This document shows positions 15,396 through 24,348 of a stretch of 64,000 nt of DNA, piece after piece. The position numbers and the translations under genes were made by a program. Where the stretch lies: positions 299,001 to 363,000 of the forward strand of contig NZ_JABEPP010000005.1 of NCBI RefSeq assembly GCF_013044135.1. Direction: 5' to 3'. The stretch comes from Enterovirga aerilata (GTDB lineage: Bacteria; Pseudomonadota; Alphaproteobacteria; Rhizobiales; Beijerinckiaceae). Positions within the stretch are counted from its first letter, which is position 1. Every line of letters begins with the position of its first letter. A model generated the notes under the pieces. It worked only from the letters and a program-made list of their open reading frames with translations, was not told the origin of the DNA and did not search any database.

Positions 15396-16355
15396 TCAGG
15401 CCGTCTGCTGGATGGCGGATAGGAGCCACTTCCCGCCGTTGTCGCGGCGGAACGTCCACAGCTCGGTCGCCTCCTGCGGCACCCGCGGATCACCCGAGAC
15501 GATGCGCCCGGTCTGGCGGTCCACCATCGTGTCGAGGAGCGAGAACCGCATCGCAACCGTCGCATACTCCGTCGTGCCCTCGCGCCATGCCTGCGCCAGG
15601 TCGCCCTGGAGGAGCTTCGGGTCGCGCAGGTCGTTGCGGAGGCCCTGCGAGCGATTCTCCTCAAGATCGGCGCCGAAATACCGGACCATCTCGGGTGTCG
15701 CCATGTAGGTCAGGGCCTGCATGTCCTCGCGGCTATAGGCCCCCTGGATGTCATGCAGCGCCCGCTCGAAGGCCTCGTAATCGGCCGGACCGATCTGCAC
15801 GGGGGCGCCGGCAACTCGCGCGCTGCCTCCGCCCATGCCCACTCCACCCGGAACTGCGCCGCCGAGCGCCGAGCGCTGGTACGGCGCGCCCGCGCCGGCC
15901 ATGGCCGGCTCGCTGCGCCGCCGGAAGAAGCGTAGCGCGAGCCAGACCAGGCCCGCGATCAGCGCCACCTGGAGCAGCAGCCCGAACAACGAGGCCAATC
16001 CGGAGAGGCCGCCGAAGAGACCGCCGCCGAACAGCATGCCGAGAAGGCCCGCCCCGAGGAGGCCGGCCATCAGGCCCGTCCCGAAACCGCCGAAACGGCC
16101 GGCCTGGCCTGCGGTGGCGGCGCCCGGCATGCCGGGGCGCTGCTGCGCGCCGAGGTTCGGCGTCTCGGTGCGCTGCATCGGCTGCGCCGTGCGGGGCGCC
16201 GTGGCCGTGGATGGCGGCGCGCTCCAGGTCTGGCCGCCGCGCGACCCCGAGCTCCTGCCGCCGCCGACCCGCGCTTCCGTGGCCGGCGCGGCGAGCGCGA
16301 TCCCGAGCGCGGCCAGAGCCGCAACGCGGGCGATGAAAGAAAGCCCCTTGGTCAT
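15396..16355 (-). CDS. Tim44-domain membrane protein
   Basis: 319 residues from ATG 16355; a GTG at 16379 would lengthen the leader. Signal-like first helix ('FIARVAALAALGIALAAPATEA'), a Gly/Ser/Pro/Gln-rich linker, a glycine-rich hydrophobic region ('GLMAGLLGAGLLGMLFGGGLFGGLSGLASLFGLLLQVALIAGLVWLAL', given only as an overview of residues about 95-145 and not a single motif) and a C-terminal Tim44-like domain ('DYEAFERALHDIQGAYSRED', 'EMVRYFGADLEEN', 'VPQEATELWTFRRDNGGKW'). Bacterial relatives are inner-membrane proteins of unclear function. Confidence 0.88.
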   Translation of the reverse strand: MTKGLSFIARVAALAALGIALAAPATEARVGGGRSSGSRGGQTWSAPPSTATAPRTAQPMQRTETPNLGAQQRPGMPGAATAGQAGRFGGFGTGLMAGLLGAGLLGMLFGGGLFGGLSGLASLFGLLLQVALIAGLVWLALRFFRRRSEPAMAGAGAPYQRSALGGAVPGGVGMGGGSARVAGAPVQIGPADYEAFERALHDIQGAYSREDMQALTYMATPEMVRYFGADLEENRSQGLRNDLRDPKLLQGDLAQAWREGTTEYATVAMRFSLLDTMVDRQTGRIVSGDPRVPQEATELWTFRRDNGGKWLLSAIQQTA

Positions 16356-16464
16356 CCTGAAACCCTGCCGTGCGGACACGCCGCACGGACCAGATATGGT
16401 GTGAGTTCAGAGCTGACTCAAGCCTCCTGCATAGCTCGACCTCGAAATGCTGAACGGCAGTCCG

Positions 16465-16734
16465 TCAGCGACCCACCTCGTCCTTGAGCTGATCGATGCG
16501 CTTGGATGCCTCCGCCTTGTCGAGATCCGGCTCGTAGGCGTGAGGGTCATGCGCCTGTTCCGACAGGGTCTTCAGGTAGGAGGCCTGGGCGCCCGTCATC
16601 GGCTCGTGGCCGGTCACCCAGTCGTCCGGATCCTTGATGCGGTTGGAAGTACTACCCTCCACGGGCGCGGTCTTCGGGTTCTCGACCTCGGGCGGGTCGG
16701 GATGGCGGTCCGTCTTTCGGGAGGTCTGGCTCAC
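16465..16734 (-). CDS. DUF3072 domain protein
   Basis: 89 residues. The DUF3072 core is plain: 'DPDDWVTGHEPMTGAQASYL' followed by 'KTLSEQAHDPHAYEPDLDKAEASKRIDQL'. The pattern suggests a small helix-loop-helix module, often found in soil bacteria, with no known function. The N-terminal third is polar and likely disordered. Single gene between the Tim44-domain gene and ilvE. Confidence 0.9.
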   Translation of the reverse strand: MSQTSRKTDRHPDPPEVENPKTAPVEGSTSNRIKDPDDWVTGHEPMTGAQASYLKTLSEQAHDPHAYEPDLDKAEASKRIDQLKDEVGR

Positions 16735-16845
16735 GCGGGCTCTCCGTTCATGGATTGTTCTTGCCCAAGAACGCGCGGTAGCAACCCCCGTTCCCTTCTC
16801 ATGATGAGGCCGCCCGGCGTCAGGACGGGCGGCCGCTTCTGCCGG

Positions 16846-17733
16846 TCAGGCGGCCGCCCTGGCGCGCGGCTGCACCTCCGCCGCGTAGTCCTCGACGAGG
16901 GTGCGGGAGATGTTGCCCGGCCGGAACGTGTAGGGCCCGATCTCGGAGACCGGCGTCACCTCGGCGCCCGTACCGCAGATGAAGCACTCGTTGAAGGTCG
17001 GAAGCTCGTCCGGCATGATCCGGCGCTCGACCACTTCCCAGCCGCGGCGCTGGGCGAGATCGATCACGGTCCGCCGCGTGATACCGTCCAGGAAGCAGTC
17101 GGCGATCGGGGTGTGGAGCGCGCCGTCCCGCGTGAAGAAGATGTTCGCGCCCGTGCATTCGGCCACACGGCCCTGCCAGTCGAGCATCATCGCGTCGGCA
17201 TAGCCCTTCCGCTCGGCCGCGTGTTTGGAGATCGTGCAGATCATGTAGAGGCCCGCCGCCTTGGAGGCCGCGGGCGCCGTCTGCGGATCGGGCCGGCGGT
17301 ACTCGGCGATGTCGAGGCGGATGCCCTTCATCTTCTCGTTGATGTCGAACATGCTGGGCCAGGGCCAGACCGCGATGGCGACATGCACCTTCGCGTGCTG
17401 GGCGGCCACCGCCATCATCTCCGAGCCGCGCCAGGCGACCGGGCGCACATAGACATCCGGGTTCCCGTTCTTCTCGACGACGAGCGCCTTGGCCGCGTCG
17501 AGTTCCTCGACGGAATACGGGATCTCGAAATCGAGGATCTGCGCCGAGCGGCGGAACCGCTCCGAATGCTCGCGCGACTTGAAGATCACGCCGCCATAGG
17601 CGCGCTCGCCCTCGAAGACGGAGGAGGCGTAGTGCAGGCCATGCGACAATACGTGGAGCTTGGCCTCCTTCCAGGGCACGAGCTGGCCGTTGAACCAGAT
17701 CCAACCGTCGCGCTGATCGAAGGGCAAACTCAT
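16846..17733 (-). CDS. ilvE: Branched-chain amino acid aminotransferase
   Basis: 295-residue fold-type IV PLP enzyme that transfers the amino group between glutamate and the keto acids of leucine, isoleucine and valine. Signs: 'HVLSHGLHYASSVFEGERAY' near the start, PLP lysine in 'AAPAASKAAGLYMICT', and 'CTGANIFFTRDGALHTP' and 'FICGTGAEVTPVSEIG' for cofactor phosphate binding. ATG 17733 has GAGGAGGAGAGG directly upstream. Divergent from the MarR gene with only 107 bases between, so the two promoters overlap. A 9-bp hairpin (16808-16834) follows its stop but lacks a U-tract. Confidence 0.94.
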   Translation of the reverse strand: MSLPFDQRDGWIWFNGQLVPWKEAKLHVLSHGLHYASSVFEGERAYGGVIFKSREHSERFRRSAQILDFEIPYSVEELDAAKALVVEKNGNPDVYVRPVAWRGSEMMAVAAQHAKVHVAIAVWPWPSMFDINEKMKGIRLDIAEYRRPDPQTAPAASKAAGLYMICTISKHAAERKGYADAMMLDWQGRVAECTGANIFFTRDGALHTPIADCFLDGITRRTVIDLAQRRGWEVVERRIMPDELPTFNECFICGTGAEVTPVSEIGPYTFRPGNISRTLVEDYAAEVQPRARAAA

Positions 17734-17780
17734 CCTCTCCTCCTCGGGAATACGCGTTCGCGCGTTCTTCTTAAGGCGAG

Positions 17781-17812
17781 TTGACGGCTAATCCTGCCCC
17801 TGGGATATGTCA
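17781..17812. promoter_or_regulatory. Overlapping divergent promoters and candidate operator
   Basis: On the + strand TTGACG (17781-17786), 17 bases, GATATG (17804-17809) can drive the MarR-RR-HK genes. On the minus strand TTGACA (17811-17806), 17 bases and a weak TAGCCG can drive ilvE. The ends GTTGAC/GTCAAC are inverted, and inside lies ATCC-N8-GGAT. A regulator bound here would affect both directions. Confidence 0.5.
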
Positions 17813-17840
17813 ACAAACCTGACGTATTCGAGGATATCTC

Positions 17841-18353
17841 TTGTCCGAGGCGGTCAGCGCACTGGCCCTTGCGGCCCGAACCGGCCAGGCGGGCGAGGAG
17901 CCGGCCTACGATCTGATCGAGCTCTTCTTCTTCGCCTATCGCGATTTCGTCAGCGATCCGGACCGGATCCTGGCCGAATACGGCTTCGGGCGCGCCCATC
18001 ACCGCATCCTGCATTTCGTGGCGCGCCGGCCCGGCATGACCATCGCCGAGCTCCTGGACATCCTGAAGATCACCAAGCAGAGCCTCAACCGCGTGCTCAA
18101 GGAGCTCATCGACAAGGGCTATGTCGAGCAGCGGCCGGGCCAGTCGGACAGGCGGCAGCGCCTCCTGTGGCCGACGAACCAAGGCCGCGAGCTCGCGCTG
18201 AGGATGGCACGGCTGCAGACCCGGCGCATCGCCCGAGCCCTCGCCGGCGACGACGGCGAGGAGGCGATCAGGCGCTTCCTGATCGGCATGATCGACCCCG
18301 TCGAGCGCGCGAAGGTGCGAAACCGGCTCTCGGGCGCTAAACTGGGCGCATGA
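17841..18353 (+). CDS. MarR family transcriptional regulator
   Basis: 170 residues from TTG 17841 with GAGG upstream. Winged-helix MarR domain: 'GRAHHRILHFVARRPGMTIAELLDILKITKQSLNRVLKELIDKGYVEQ' in sections, then the wing 'RPGQSDRRQRLLWPTNQG'. It overlaps the response regulator gene by four bases. The order MarR, OmpR-type regulator, kinase next to ilvE is recurrent in alphaproteobacteria; the Rhodobacter petP/petR pair is of this type (inference by arrangement). Confidence 0.9.
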   Translation: MSEAVSALALAARTGQAGEEPAYDLIELFFFAYRDFVSDPDRILAEYGFGRAHHRILHFVARRPGMTIAELLDILKITKQSLNRVLKELIDKGYVEQRPGQSDRRQRLLWPTNQGRELALRMARLQTRRIARALAGDDGEEAIRRFLIGMIDPVERAKVRNRLSGAKLGA

Positions 18354-19063
18354 GCGCCCCGCGCACCGAGCCGCCGGACCACGCCCCGCATATCCTGGTC
18401 GTCGACGACGACCGACGCCTCAGGGACCTGCTGTCGCGCTTCCTGGGCGAGAACGGATATCGGGTGACGACGGCAGCGAGCGCGGCGGAAGCGCGCGCGA
18501 AGTCGGGCAGCGTCGTGTTCGACGCGATGGTGCTCGACGTGATGATGCCCGGCGAGACGGGCTTCGAGTTCCTCCGCCGAGTCCGGACCAGCTCGGCCAT
18601 TCCCACCCTGATGCTCACGGCCCGTGCGGAAAGCCACGACCGCGTCCAGGGTCTGGAGATCGGAGCCGACGACTACCTCGCCAAGCCTTTCGACCCGCGG
18701 GAGCTTCTGCTCCGGCTCGGGAACATCCTGCGCCGGGCGGCCCCGATCGAGGAGCCGCAGCCGGCGGCACCGGACCTGGTCCGCTTCGGACCGTTCACGT
18801 TTCGGCTGGACCGGGGCGAGTTGCGCCGCGACGGCGAGCCGATCCGGATTACCGAACGCGAGCGCGAGATCCTGACGATCCTGGGCCACCGCCTCGGGGG
18901 GGAGGTGTCGCGCGACGAGCTGGCGGGAAGCAGCGGCGGCGCGAACGACCGCGCGGTGGACGTGCAGATGAACAGGTTGCGGCGCAAGATCGAGGTGGAC
19001 CCCGCCAACCCCGTCTTCCTGCAGACGGTCCGCGGAGTCGGCTACCGGCTCGTGACGGACTGA
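18350..19063 (+). CDS. OmpR-family response regulator (PetR/CenR-like)
   Basis: 237 residues. Receiver domain (about 13-125) with acidic pair D19/D20, phospho-acceptor D63 in 'VLDVMMPG', T90 and K112 in 'DYLAKPF'. C-terminal winged helix (about 140-235) ends 'DPANPVFLQTVRGVGYRLV'. ATG 18350 overlaps the MarR stop. Downstream kinase gene follows after five bases. Homologues called PetR, CenR or OtpR act on envelope or respiratory genes in other alphaproteobacteria; equivalence here is inference. Confidence 0.92.
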   Translation: MSAPRTEPPDHAPHILVVDDDRRLRDLLSRFLGENGYRVTTAASAAEARAKSGSVVFDAMVLDVMMPGETGFEFLRRVRTSSAIPTLMLTARAESHDRVQGLEIGADDYLAKPFDPRELLLRLGNILRRAAPIEEPQPAAPDLVRFGPFTFRLDRGELRRDGEPIRITEREREILTILGHRLGGEVSRDELAGSSGGANDRAVDVQMNRLRRKIEVDPANPVFLQTVRGVGYRLVTD

Positions 19064-19068
19064 AGGGC

Positions 19069-20442
19069 ATGGCGGCCTCGGCCCTCCGCCAGCCTCGCGC
19101 CTTCGCCCGGGATGCCTCGCGGCGGCTGCTGCGGCCGCTCGCGGCGCGGCTGCCCAAGGGCCTCTACGCCCGCTCGCTCATCATCATCATCACGCCCTTC
19201 GTGCTGCTCCAGTCGGTCGTGGCCTATGTGTTCATGGAGCGGCATTGGCAGCTCGTCACGCAGCGCCTCTCGGCGGCGGTCACGGCGGACATCGCCGCGC
19301 TGATCGACGTCCACGAGACCTTTCCGCGCAAGGACACGGCGGACACGCTCTCCCGGATCGCGGCCGAGCGGCTGAACCTGAACGTCGAGATCCTGGAGGG
19401 CGTGGGCCTTCCCCCTCCCCTGCCGACGCCGTTCTTCTCGCTCCTCGACGAGGCGCTGTCCGACGAAATCCGGCGCCAGATCGGACGGCCATTCTGGATC
19501 GACACGGTCGGCCGCTCCTCGTTCATCGAGATCCGCGTGCTCCTGAAGGAGGGCACGGTGATGCGGGTCTTCGCCCGGCGCAGCGCCGCCTATGCGTCGA
19601 ACTCGCATATCTTTCTCGTCTGGATGGTCGGAACCTCGCTGATCCTGCTCGGGGTCGCGATCCTGTTCCTGCGCAACCAGATCCGCCCCATCCAGAAGCT
19701 TGCGATGGCGGCCGAGGATTTCGGCCGAGGGCGCGAGATCGAGTTCCGCCCCCGCGGCGCGCGCGAGGTGCGCCAGGCCGGCCATGCCTTCCTGGAGATG
19801 AAGCGCCGGATCGAGCGGGCCATGGAGCAGCGCACGACGATGCTGAACGGCGTGAGCCACGACCTGCGCACGATCCTGACGCGGTTTCGCCTCTCCCTCG
19901 CCCTGCTCGATCAGACGCCGGAGGTGGAGGACCTTCGCCGCGACGTCGACGAGATGAGCCGGATGCTGGAGGGCTATCTCGCCTTCGCGCGCGGCGATTA
20001 CGGCGAGCAGGCGGTCACGGCCGACCTGACCGCGCTCCTGAACGAGCTGAAGAGCGACGCGGAGCGCTCCGGCCACGAAACGAGCCTGGAGATCATCGGC
20101 GATCCCATGGTGACGCTGCGCGTGGACGCCTTCAAGCGGCTGCTCTTCAACCTCCTCTCCAATGCAGCGAGACACGGCGACCACATCGCCATCTCCGCCC
20201 AGCACGAGGGGCGCTGGCTGACCGTCCATGTGGACGACGACGGCCCGGGCATCCCGCCCCAGGCGCGGGAAGAGGTGTTCAAGCCCTTCGTCCGGCTCGA
20301 CGAGGCGCGCAATCAGGACGAGAGCGGGTCGGGGCTCGGCCTTGCCATCGCCCGCGACATTGCCCGCTCCCATGGCGGCGAGGTGACGCTCGCCGATTCG
20401 CCCCTTGGCGGCCTGCGGGCCTCCGTGAGGATTCCCGCCTGA
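19069..20442 (+). CDS. EnvZ-like membrane sensor histidine kinase
   Basis: 457 residues: two membrane helices (about 36-55 and 181-201) enclosing a periplasmic sensor of about 125 residues, HAMP (202-255), dimerisation helix with phospho-acceptor H264 in 'GVSHDLRTILTRF', and an ATPase domain ('LLFNLLSNAARHG', 'DDDGPGIPP', 'GSGLGLAIARDIA'). The usual proline after 'LRT' in the H-box is isoleucine. It pairs with the response regulator immediately upstream; the signal is unknown. Confidence 0.92.
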   Translation: MAASALRQPRAFARDASRRLLRPLAARLPKGLYARSLIIIITPFVLLQSVVAYVFMERHWQLVTQRLSAAVTADIAALIDVHETFPRKDTADTLSRIAAERLNLNVEILEGVGLPPPLPTPFFSLLDEALSDEIRRQIGRPFWIDTVGRSSFIEIRVLLKEGTVMRVFARRSAAYASNSHIFLVWMVGTSLILLGVAILFLRNQIRPIQKLAMAAEDFGRGREIEFRPRGAREVRQAGHAFLEMKRRIERAMEQRTTMLNGVSHDLRTILTRFRLSLALLDQTPEVEDLRRDVDEMSRMLEGYLAFARGDYGEQAVTADLTALLNELKSDAERSGHETSLEIIGDPMVTLRVDAFKRLLFNLLSNAARHGDHIAISAQHEGRWLTVHVDDDGPGIPPQAREEVFKPFVRLDEARNQDESGSGLGLAIARDIARSHGGEVTLADSPLGGLRASVRIPA

Positions 20443-20448
20443 GCAATA

Positions 20449-20805
20449 TCAGAACAGGCGGCCGCCGAGCGGAACCTCCTGGTCCGGCCCGATGAGAATG
20501 ACGTCGCCATCGAGGCCGGGAACGCCGAGCGTGAGCACCTCGGACCGCATCGGGCCGATCTGGCGCGGCGGGAAGTTGACGACGCACAGAACCTGCCGCC
20601 CGACAAGGTCGTCGGGCCGGTAATGGCGCGTGATCTGGGCGGAGGACTTCTTCTCCCCGATCTCCGGACCGAGATCGATCAGGAGCTTGAGCGCGGGCTT
20701 GCGTGCCTCCGGGAAGGGCTCTGCCTTCACGATCCTCCCGACCCGGATGTCGACCTTGAGGAAATCGTCGAACCCGATCGGGCCGGGACGCTCGGTGCCA
20801 GCCAT
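20449..20805 (-). CDS. csaA: tRNA-binding domain protein CsaA
   Basis: 118 residues forming one OB-fold EMAP/Arc1p-like tRNA-binding domain: '[28 protein letters not shown]', here split, '[14 protein letters not shown]' and '[21 protein letters not shown]'. The 'SSAQIT' and 'NFPP' signatures are diagnostic. CsaA is a dimeric tRNA-binding protein with reported chaperone-like activity in Bacillus. It starts six bases after the TetR gene ends on the same strand. Confidence 0.94.
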   Translation of the reverse strand: MAGTERPGPIGFDDFLKVDIRVGRIVKAEPFPEARKPALKLLIDLGPEIGEKKSSAQITRHYRPDDLVGRQVLCVVNFPPRQIGPMRSEVLTLGVPGLDGDVILIGPDQEVPLGGRLF

Positions 20806-20811
20806 GCCCGA

Positions 20812-21603
20812 TCAGATCGCGGCCGCGGGATCGCGGGCCTCCCCCTCGATCTCGCCGTCTCGCCGGTCGCGCTCGCCCCGGCGGCGCATCCGCCGACCGC
20901 CGTCGAACAGCGCCTGGCCGATCGCCCGCAGCGGCGCCGTGAGCCGGCGGACGTCGTCGGCGCGTTCGAGTAGGCGCTCTCCTCGCGTGAGTTCGCGGTC
21001 GAGCCGCGCCATGGTCCGCGCCTGCGCGACATCGTCGTCGTCGAACCACGTCTCCATGACGTTGGCGAGCGCGATCACGCTCCCCTGCAGCTTCACGAAG
21101 CCGAGCGGTCCTTCCGTCGGTACGCCGGCAGCCGCCAGCATGTAGCGCATCGAGTTCAGAGCCGAGCGGTTCAGCGCCGCCATCGAGAGCGGGTCCGAGC
21201 GCATCGCGTAGGCGATCCGGCGGAGCGCCCGCTTGTAGGGCGCCATGGCATCGAGGCGGCGCATGAAGACGTCGAAGACGCGCTCGCGCGCAGGCTCGCC
21301 CGCCAGGTCCTCGGTGGTCCCGTCGATGACCTTCTTGTCGATCATCCGGGTGAAGCCCTCCAGGATCGCGCCCTTCGACGGGAAGAGGTCGCGCATCTCG
21401 GACAGCGAAAGGCCGGCCTCCCGGGCGATGTCGACCAGCTCGATGTCATCCCAGGGCTGCTCGGCCGCGAGCCGCATCAGCGCCTCGACGACCTGCTCGC
21501 GCTTGTTCCCGCCCTGTGGCTGGACCGGTGGCGAGGCACTGGCGGCCGCTGCGGCGGTCGCGAAAGCGGAACCGGTGGCGTTGGGCTGCATCGGGTCGGA
21601 CAT
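20812..21603 (-). CDS. TetR family transcriptional regulator
   Basis: 263 residues. A disordered, alanine-rich N-terminus of about 32 residues leads into a TetR DNA-binding domain ('KREQVVEALMRLAAEQPWDDIELVDIAREAGLSLSEMRDLFPSKGAILEGF', in pieces; recognition helix at 'SLSEMRDLF'). The ligand domain has a COQ9-like feel ('YKRALRRIAYAMRSDPLSM'). A basic 'GGRRMRRRGERDRRDG' tail follows. Target genes are unknown; csaA, six bases downstream, is likely co-transcribed. Confidence 0.87.
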   Translation of the reverse strand: MSDPMQPNATGSAFATAAAAASASPPVQPQGGNKREQVVEALMRLAAEQPWDDIELVDIAREAGLSLSEMRDLFPSKGAILEGFTRMIDKKVIDGTTEDLAGEPARERVFDVFMRRLDAMAPYKRALRRIAYAMRSDPLSMAALNRSALNSMRYMLAAAGVPTEGPLGFVKLQGSVIALANVMETWFDDDDVAQARTMARLDRELTRGERLLERADDVRRLTAPLRAIGQALFDGGRRMRRRGERDRRDGEIEGEARDPAAAI

Positions 21604-21668
21604 GTCGATCTGCTCCCTCGCAATCGGCTCAGTGTACCAAAGCCGGTCTGCCTAGCTTAACCCGCGGG

Positions 21669-22508
21669 TCAGCCCGACAGCTCGGCCGCGCGGCGCTTGG
21701 CCGCTTCGACGGCCCGCCGCATGAGCGCGCCAAGCCCATCTTCCGCCATCAGTATGTCAAGGGCGGCCGCGGTGGTTCCGCCTGGAGAGGTGACGTTCCG
21801 GCGCAGCACGGCGGGATCGAGCCCCGAGCCGGCAAGTAGCTCGGCCGCGCCGATCACGGTTTGGCGCGCGAGCCGCTCGGCGACCTCGGGGTCGAGCCCG
21901 ACCTCGCGCCCAGCCGAGGACAGGCATTCGACGAGGTGGAACACGTAAGCCGGACCGGAGCCCGACAGCGCCGTGACGGCATCGATGAGCTCTTCGCGCT
22001 CGATCCACTCGACCGTGCCTACGGCCGAGAGGAGGGCCTGAGTCAGCTCCCGCTGCCGCGGCGTGGCTGCCGGGCTGGCATAGGCGCCGGTCGCCCCGCT
22101 GCCGATCGAGGCCGGCAGATTCGGCATGGCGCGGACGATCGCACCCGCCTGCGGCAAGGCGCGCGACAGGTCCCCGACCGTCTTGCCCGCCAGGATGGAG
22201 ATGACCAGCGTCTCGGGCCCGGCGAAGGGCGCGATATCGGGCGCGGCTTCGGCGAGCGCCTGGGGCTTGATGCCGAGCACCAGCACTTCGGGCGGCGCGA
22301 GGCCGGCCTTGTCCGGATTGAGCCGGAGCCCGGCGGTTCCCGCGAAGTCGAGCAGCGCCGGCGAAGGGTTCGGATCCAGGACCGTCACTCTGGCCGGGTC
22401 CAGACCCTTGGCCAGCCAGCCCTCGAGCATGGCCCCGCCCATCTTGCCCGCGCCGACGAGCAGGAGGGAATGGGGAAGATCGGCCTGGCGATCCGTTCCG
22501 GAGCTCAT
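21669..22508 (-). CDS. proC: Pyrroline-5-carboxylate reductase
   Basis: 279 residues; final step of proline synthesis, reducing pyrroline-5-carboxylate with NAD(P)H. Rossmann N-terminus 'LLLVGAGKMGGAMLEGWLAKG', 'VLGIKPQ', 'RAMPNLPASIGSGATGAYA', and the family signature near the C-terminus 'TALSGSGPAYVFHLVECL' and 'NVTSPGGTTAAALDIL'. It lies 54 bases downstream of the YbjN gene on the same strand, an association common in rhizobia. Confidence 0.95.
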   Translation of the reverse strand: MSSGTDRQADLPHSLLLVGAGKMGGAMLEGWLAKGLDPARVTVLDPNPSPALLDFAGTAGLRLNPDKAGLAPPEVLVLGIKPQALAEAAPDIAPFAGPETLVISILAGKTVGDLSRALPQAGAIVRAMPNLPASIGSGATGAYASPAATPRQRELTQALLSAVGTVEWIEREELIDAVTALSGSGPAYVFHLVECLSSAGREVGLDPEVAERLARQTVIGAAELLAGSGLDPAVLRRNVTSPGGTTAAALDILMAEDGLGALMRRAVEAAKRRAAELSG

Positions 22509-22562
22509 GCGCTCCGGTTCGCATCAAGCGCCGAGCGGATCAAGCAGGACTTGCGGCGAAGC

Positions 22563-23063
22563 TCAGGCTTCCCCTTCGGTTACGAAGAGCACGCCCTCGA
22601 TCGCCTCCTTGGCGCTCTTGCCGGCCCAGAGCACGAACTGGAAGGCTTGGTAGTAGCGCTCGCAGGCGTCGACGGCGGCCTTCAGCAGGATCTCGCACTG
22701 ACCGTGGGTCGGCTCGGCGCCGCCGGCGAGCAGCAGCGCGTGGCGGAACATCACCACGTTCTCGGAGGTCCAGAGATCGAAATGGCCGACCCAGAGCTGC
22801 TCGTTCGCCATGGAGATGAGCTGCAGCACCTCGCCGCGGCGCCGGTCTGGGACCTTCAGGTCGAACGCACAGGCGACGTGCAGCGCCTCCACGTTCTCGA
22901 TCCAGGTATAGGCGACGTGATACTCGGCCCAGCGGCCCGAGACGGAGACGGACATCTCGTCCATCTCGGCGCGGTCGAAGCTCCACTCCTTGATCGAGGC
23001 CAGCCGCTCGACAACGTCGAGCGGATGTTCGGAGCGCGCAGGATCGTAAAGTAAATTAGGCAT
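22563..23063 (-). CDS. YbjN domain protein
   Basis: 166 residues covering the type III secretion chaperone-like YbjN domain. Segments: 'HPLDVVERLASIKEWSFDRA', 'DEMSVSVSGRWAEYHVAYTW', 'LHVACAFDLKVPDRRRGEV' and 'NVVMFRHALLLAGG'. Widespread in alphaproteobacteria upstream of proC; function unclear, with sensory or stress roles proposed in E. coli. ATG 23063 is preceded by a TTTACTTTAC stretch on the coding strand. Confidence 0.9.
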   Translation of the reverse strand: MPNLLYDPARSEHPLDVVERLASIKEWSFDRAEMDEMSVSVSGRWAEYHVAYTWIENVEALHVACAFDLKVPDRRRGEVLQLISMANEQLWVGHFDLWTSENVVMFRHALLLAGGAEPTHGQCEILLKAAVDACERYYQAFQFVLWAGKSAKEAIEGVLFVTEGEA

Positions 23064-23250
23064 ATGGTCCGAGTTCCGGGCGCATGACGGCCGAGATCAT
23101 CGAGCCCGAAGCTCGCTTGGCGGCGCGAATCACCCTGGGACGACTATAGACCGGGCGAGTCCGGCGGTTCAAAGCGGGACCTCCATCGTCCACAGACCCG
23201 TTCCGAGAAGGCTAACGCGATGGTGAGGAACTCGCGGCTAACGTCTCGGG

Positions 23251-24348
23251 GTGACAGGCGCGGCGAACCTCATCGCGGACGTGGAAGGAACGATCGCGCA
23301 ACGGTCGGGGCCCGCGCGCGAGCGCACGCTCGCGAAAATCACCGACCTTCTCGCGCGCGACGCCGACAGGCTCGACGGCGAGCAGATAGCGCTGTTCGAC
23401 CATGTTCTCGGCTGCTTCACCCCCCAGGTGCCCGCAGCCGCAAGGGCCGACCTCGCCGAGCGTCTCGCCGACCTCGTCAACGCGCCGCCGAACGTGACAC
23501 GCACGCTCGCCTTCGACGAGGACATCGTCGTCGCCCAGCCGATCCTGTCGCGCTCCTCGCAGCTCAGCGATCAGGATCTGGTCGAGATCGCCGTCACACG
23601 CGGCAGCCAGCACATGACGGCCATCTGCGAACGACGGCACGTCTCGGAACTCGTAACCGACATCCTCATCACTCATGGGGACGACAAGGTCTGGCGCGCG
23701 ATTGCCGCGAATGCCGGCGCCCGCTTTTCGCCGCTCGGCAAGTCCGAGCTCCTCGACCGCTCGCGCGGAGACGAGGCCTTGCAGGACATCCTCGGATCCC
23801 GCGACGATCTCACGGACCAGGACATGCAGCGCCTCGTGGCCATCGCCCGGGAGGCGGCGAAGGCCCGGCTGGCGATAAGCCTCGAGCCCCCGAAGACGCG
23901 ACCGGCCGCGCCGTGTCCGGCGCCGGCTCCCGCGGGGCTCGATTACGCCCGTGCGCAGAAGGCGCTTCGAGCCATGAGCGAGAAGCGCCCGGTCTCGGAG
24001 GCCGACATCGTGGCCTTCGCGCGCAAGGATCAGGCTGCGGAGGCGATCGCCGTCATTTCATTGCTCGCCGTTCTTCCGATCCCCACGGTCGAGCGCGTGT
24101 TCCGCGAGCGTGACGACGAGATGCTGCTCGTGATCGGCAAGGCGAACAACTGGTCGTGGAGAACCGTCCGGGCACTCGTCGGGATGCGCGATCCGCTCCT
24201 GCCGGAGCCTTCGGCACGCCCGCTCGAGCCCACTTTCGACGCCATCTCGGCGTCGGCGGCGCGGCGCGCGCTCCAGGCCCTCGCCCATGCGGATCACGGC
24301 GCGGGGCTCCGGGCCGTGCGGAACGCGCTCAGACCCGACGGAACGTGA
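23251..24348 (+). CDS. DUF2336 domain protein
   Basis: 365 residues from GTG 23251. The DUF2336 helical-repeat region spans about residues 10-260, with 'RTLAFDEDIVVAQPILSRSSQLSDQDLVEIA' in parts and HEAT-like 'RHVSELVTDILITHGDDKVWRAIAANAGARFS'. No signal peptide or membrane helix. Members occur in several copies per alphaproteobacterial genome without known role. Its 3' end overlaps the convergent trmB by 20 bases. Confidence 0.87.
   Translation: MTGAANLIADVEGTIAQRSGPARERTLAKITDLLARDADRLDGEQIALFDHVLGCFTPQVPAAARADLAERLADLVNAPPNVTRTLAFDEDIVVAQPILSRSSQLSDQDLVEIAVTRGSQHMTAICERRHVSELVTDILITHGDDKVWRAIAANAGARFSPLGKSELLDRSRGDEALQDILGSRDDLTDQDMQRLVAIAREAAKARLAISLEPPKTRPAAPCPAPAPAGLDYARAQKALRAMSEKRPVSEADIVAFARKDQAAEAIAVISLLAVLPIPTVERVFRERDDEMLLVIGKANNWSWRTVRALVGMRDPLLPEPSARPLEPTFDAISASAARRALQALAHADHGAGLRAVRNALRPDGT

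Noticed and set aside
16808-16834. Terminator after ilvE
   Set aside because: A 9-bp stem is present but there is no T-run in the direction of ilvE transcription, so I left it as a note only.
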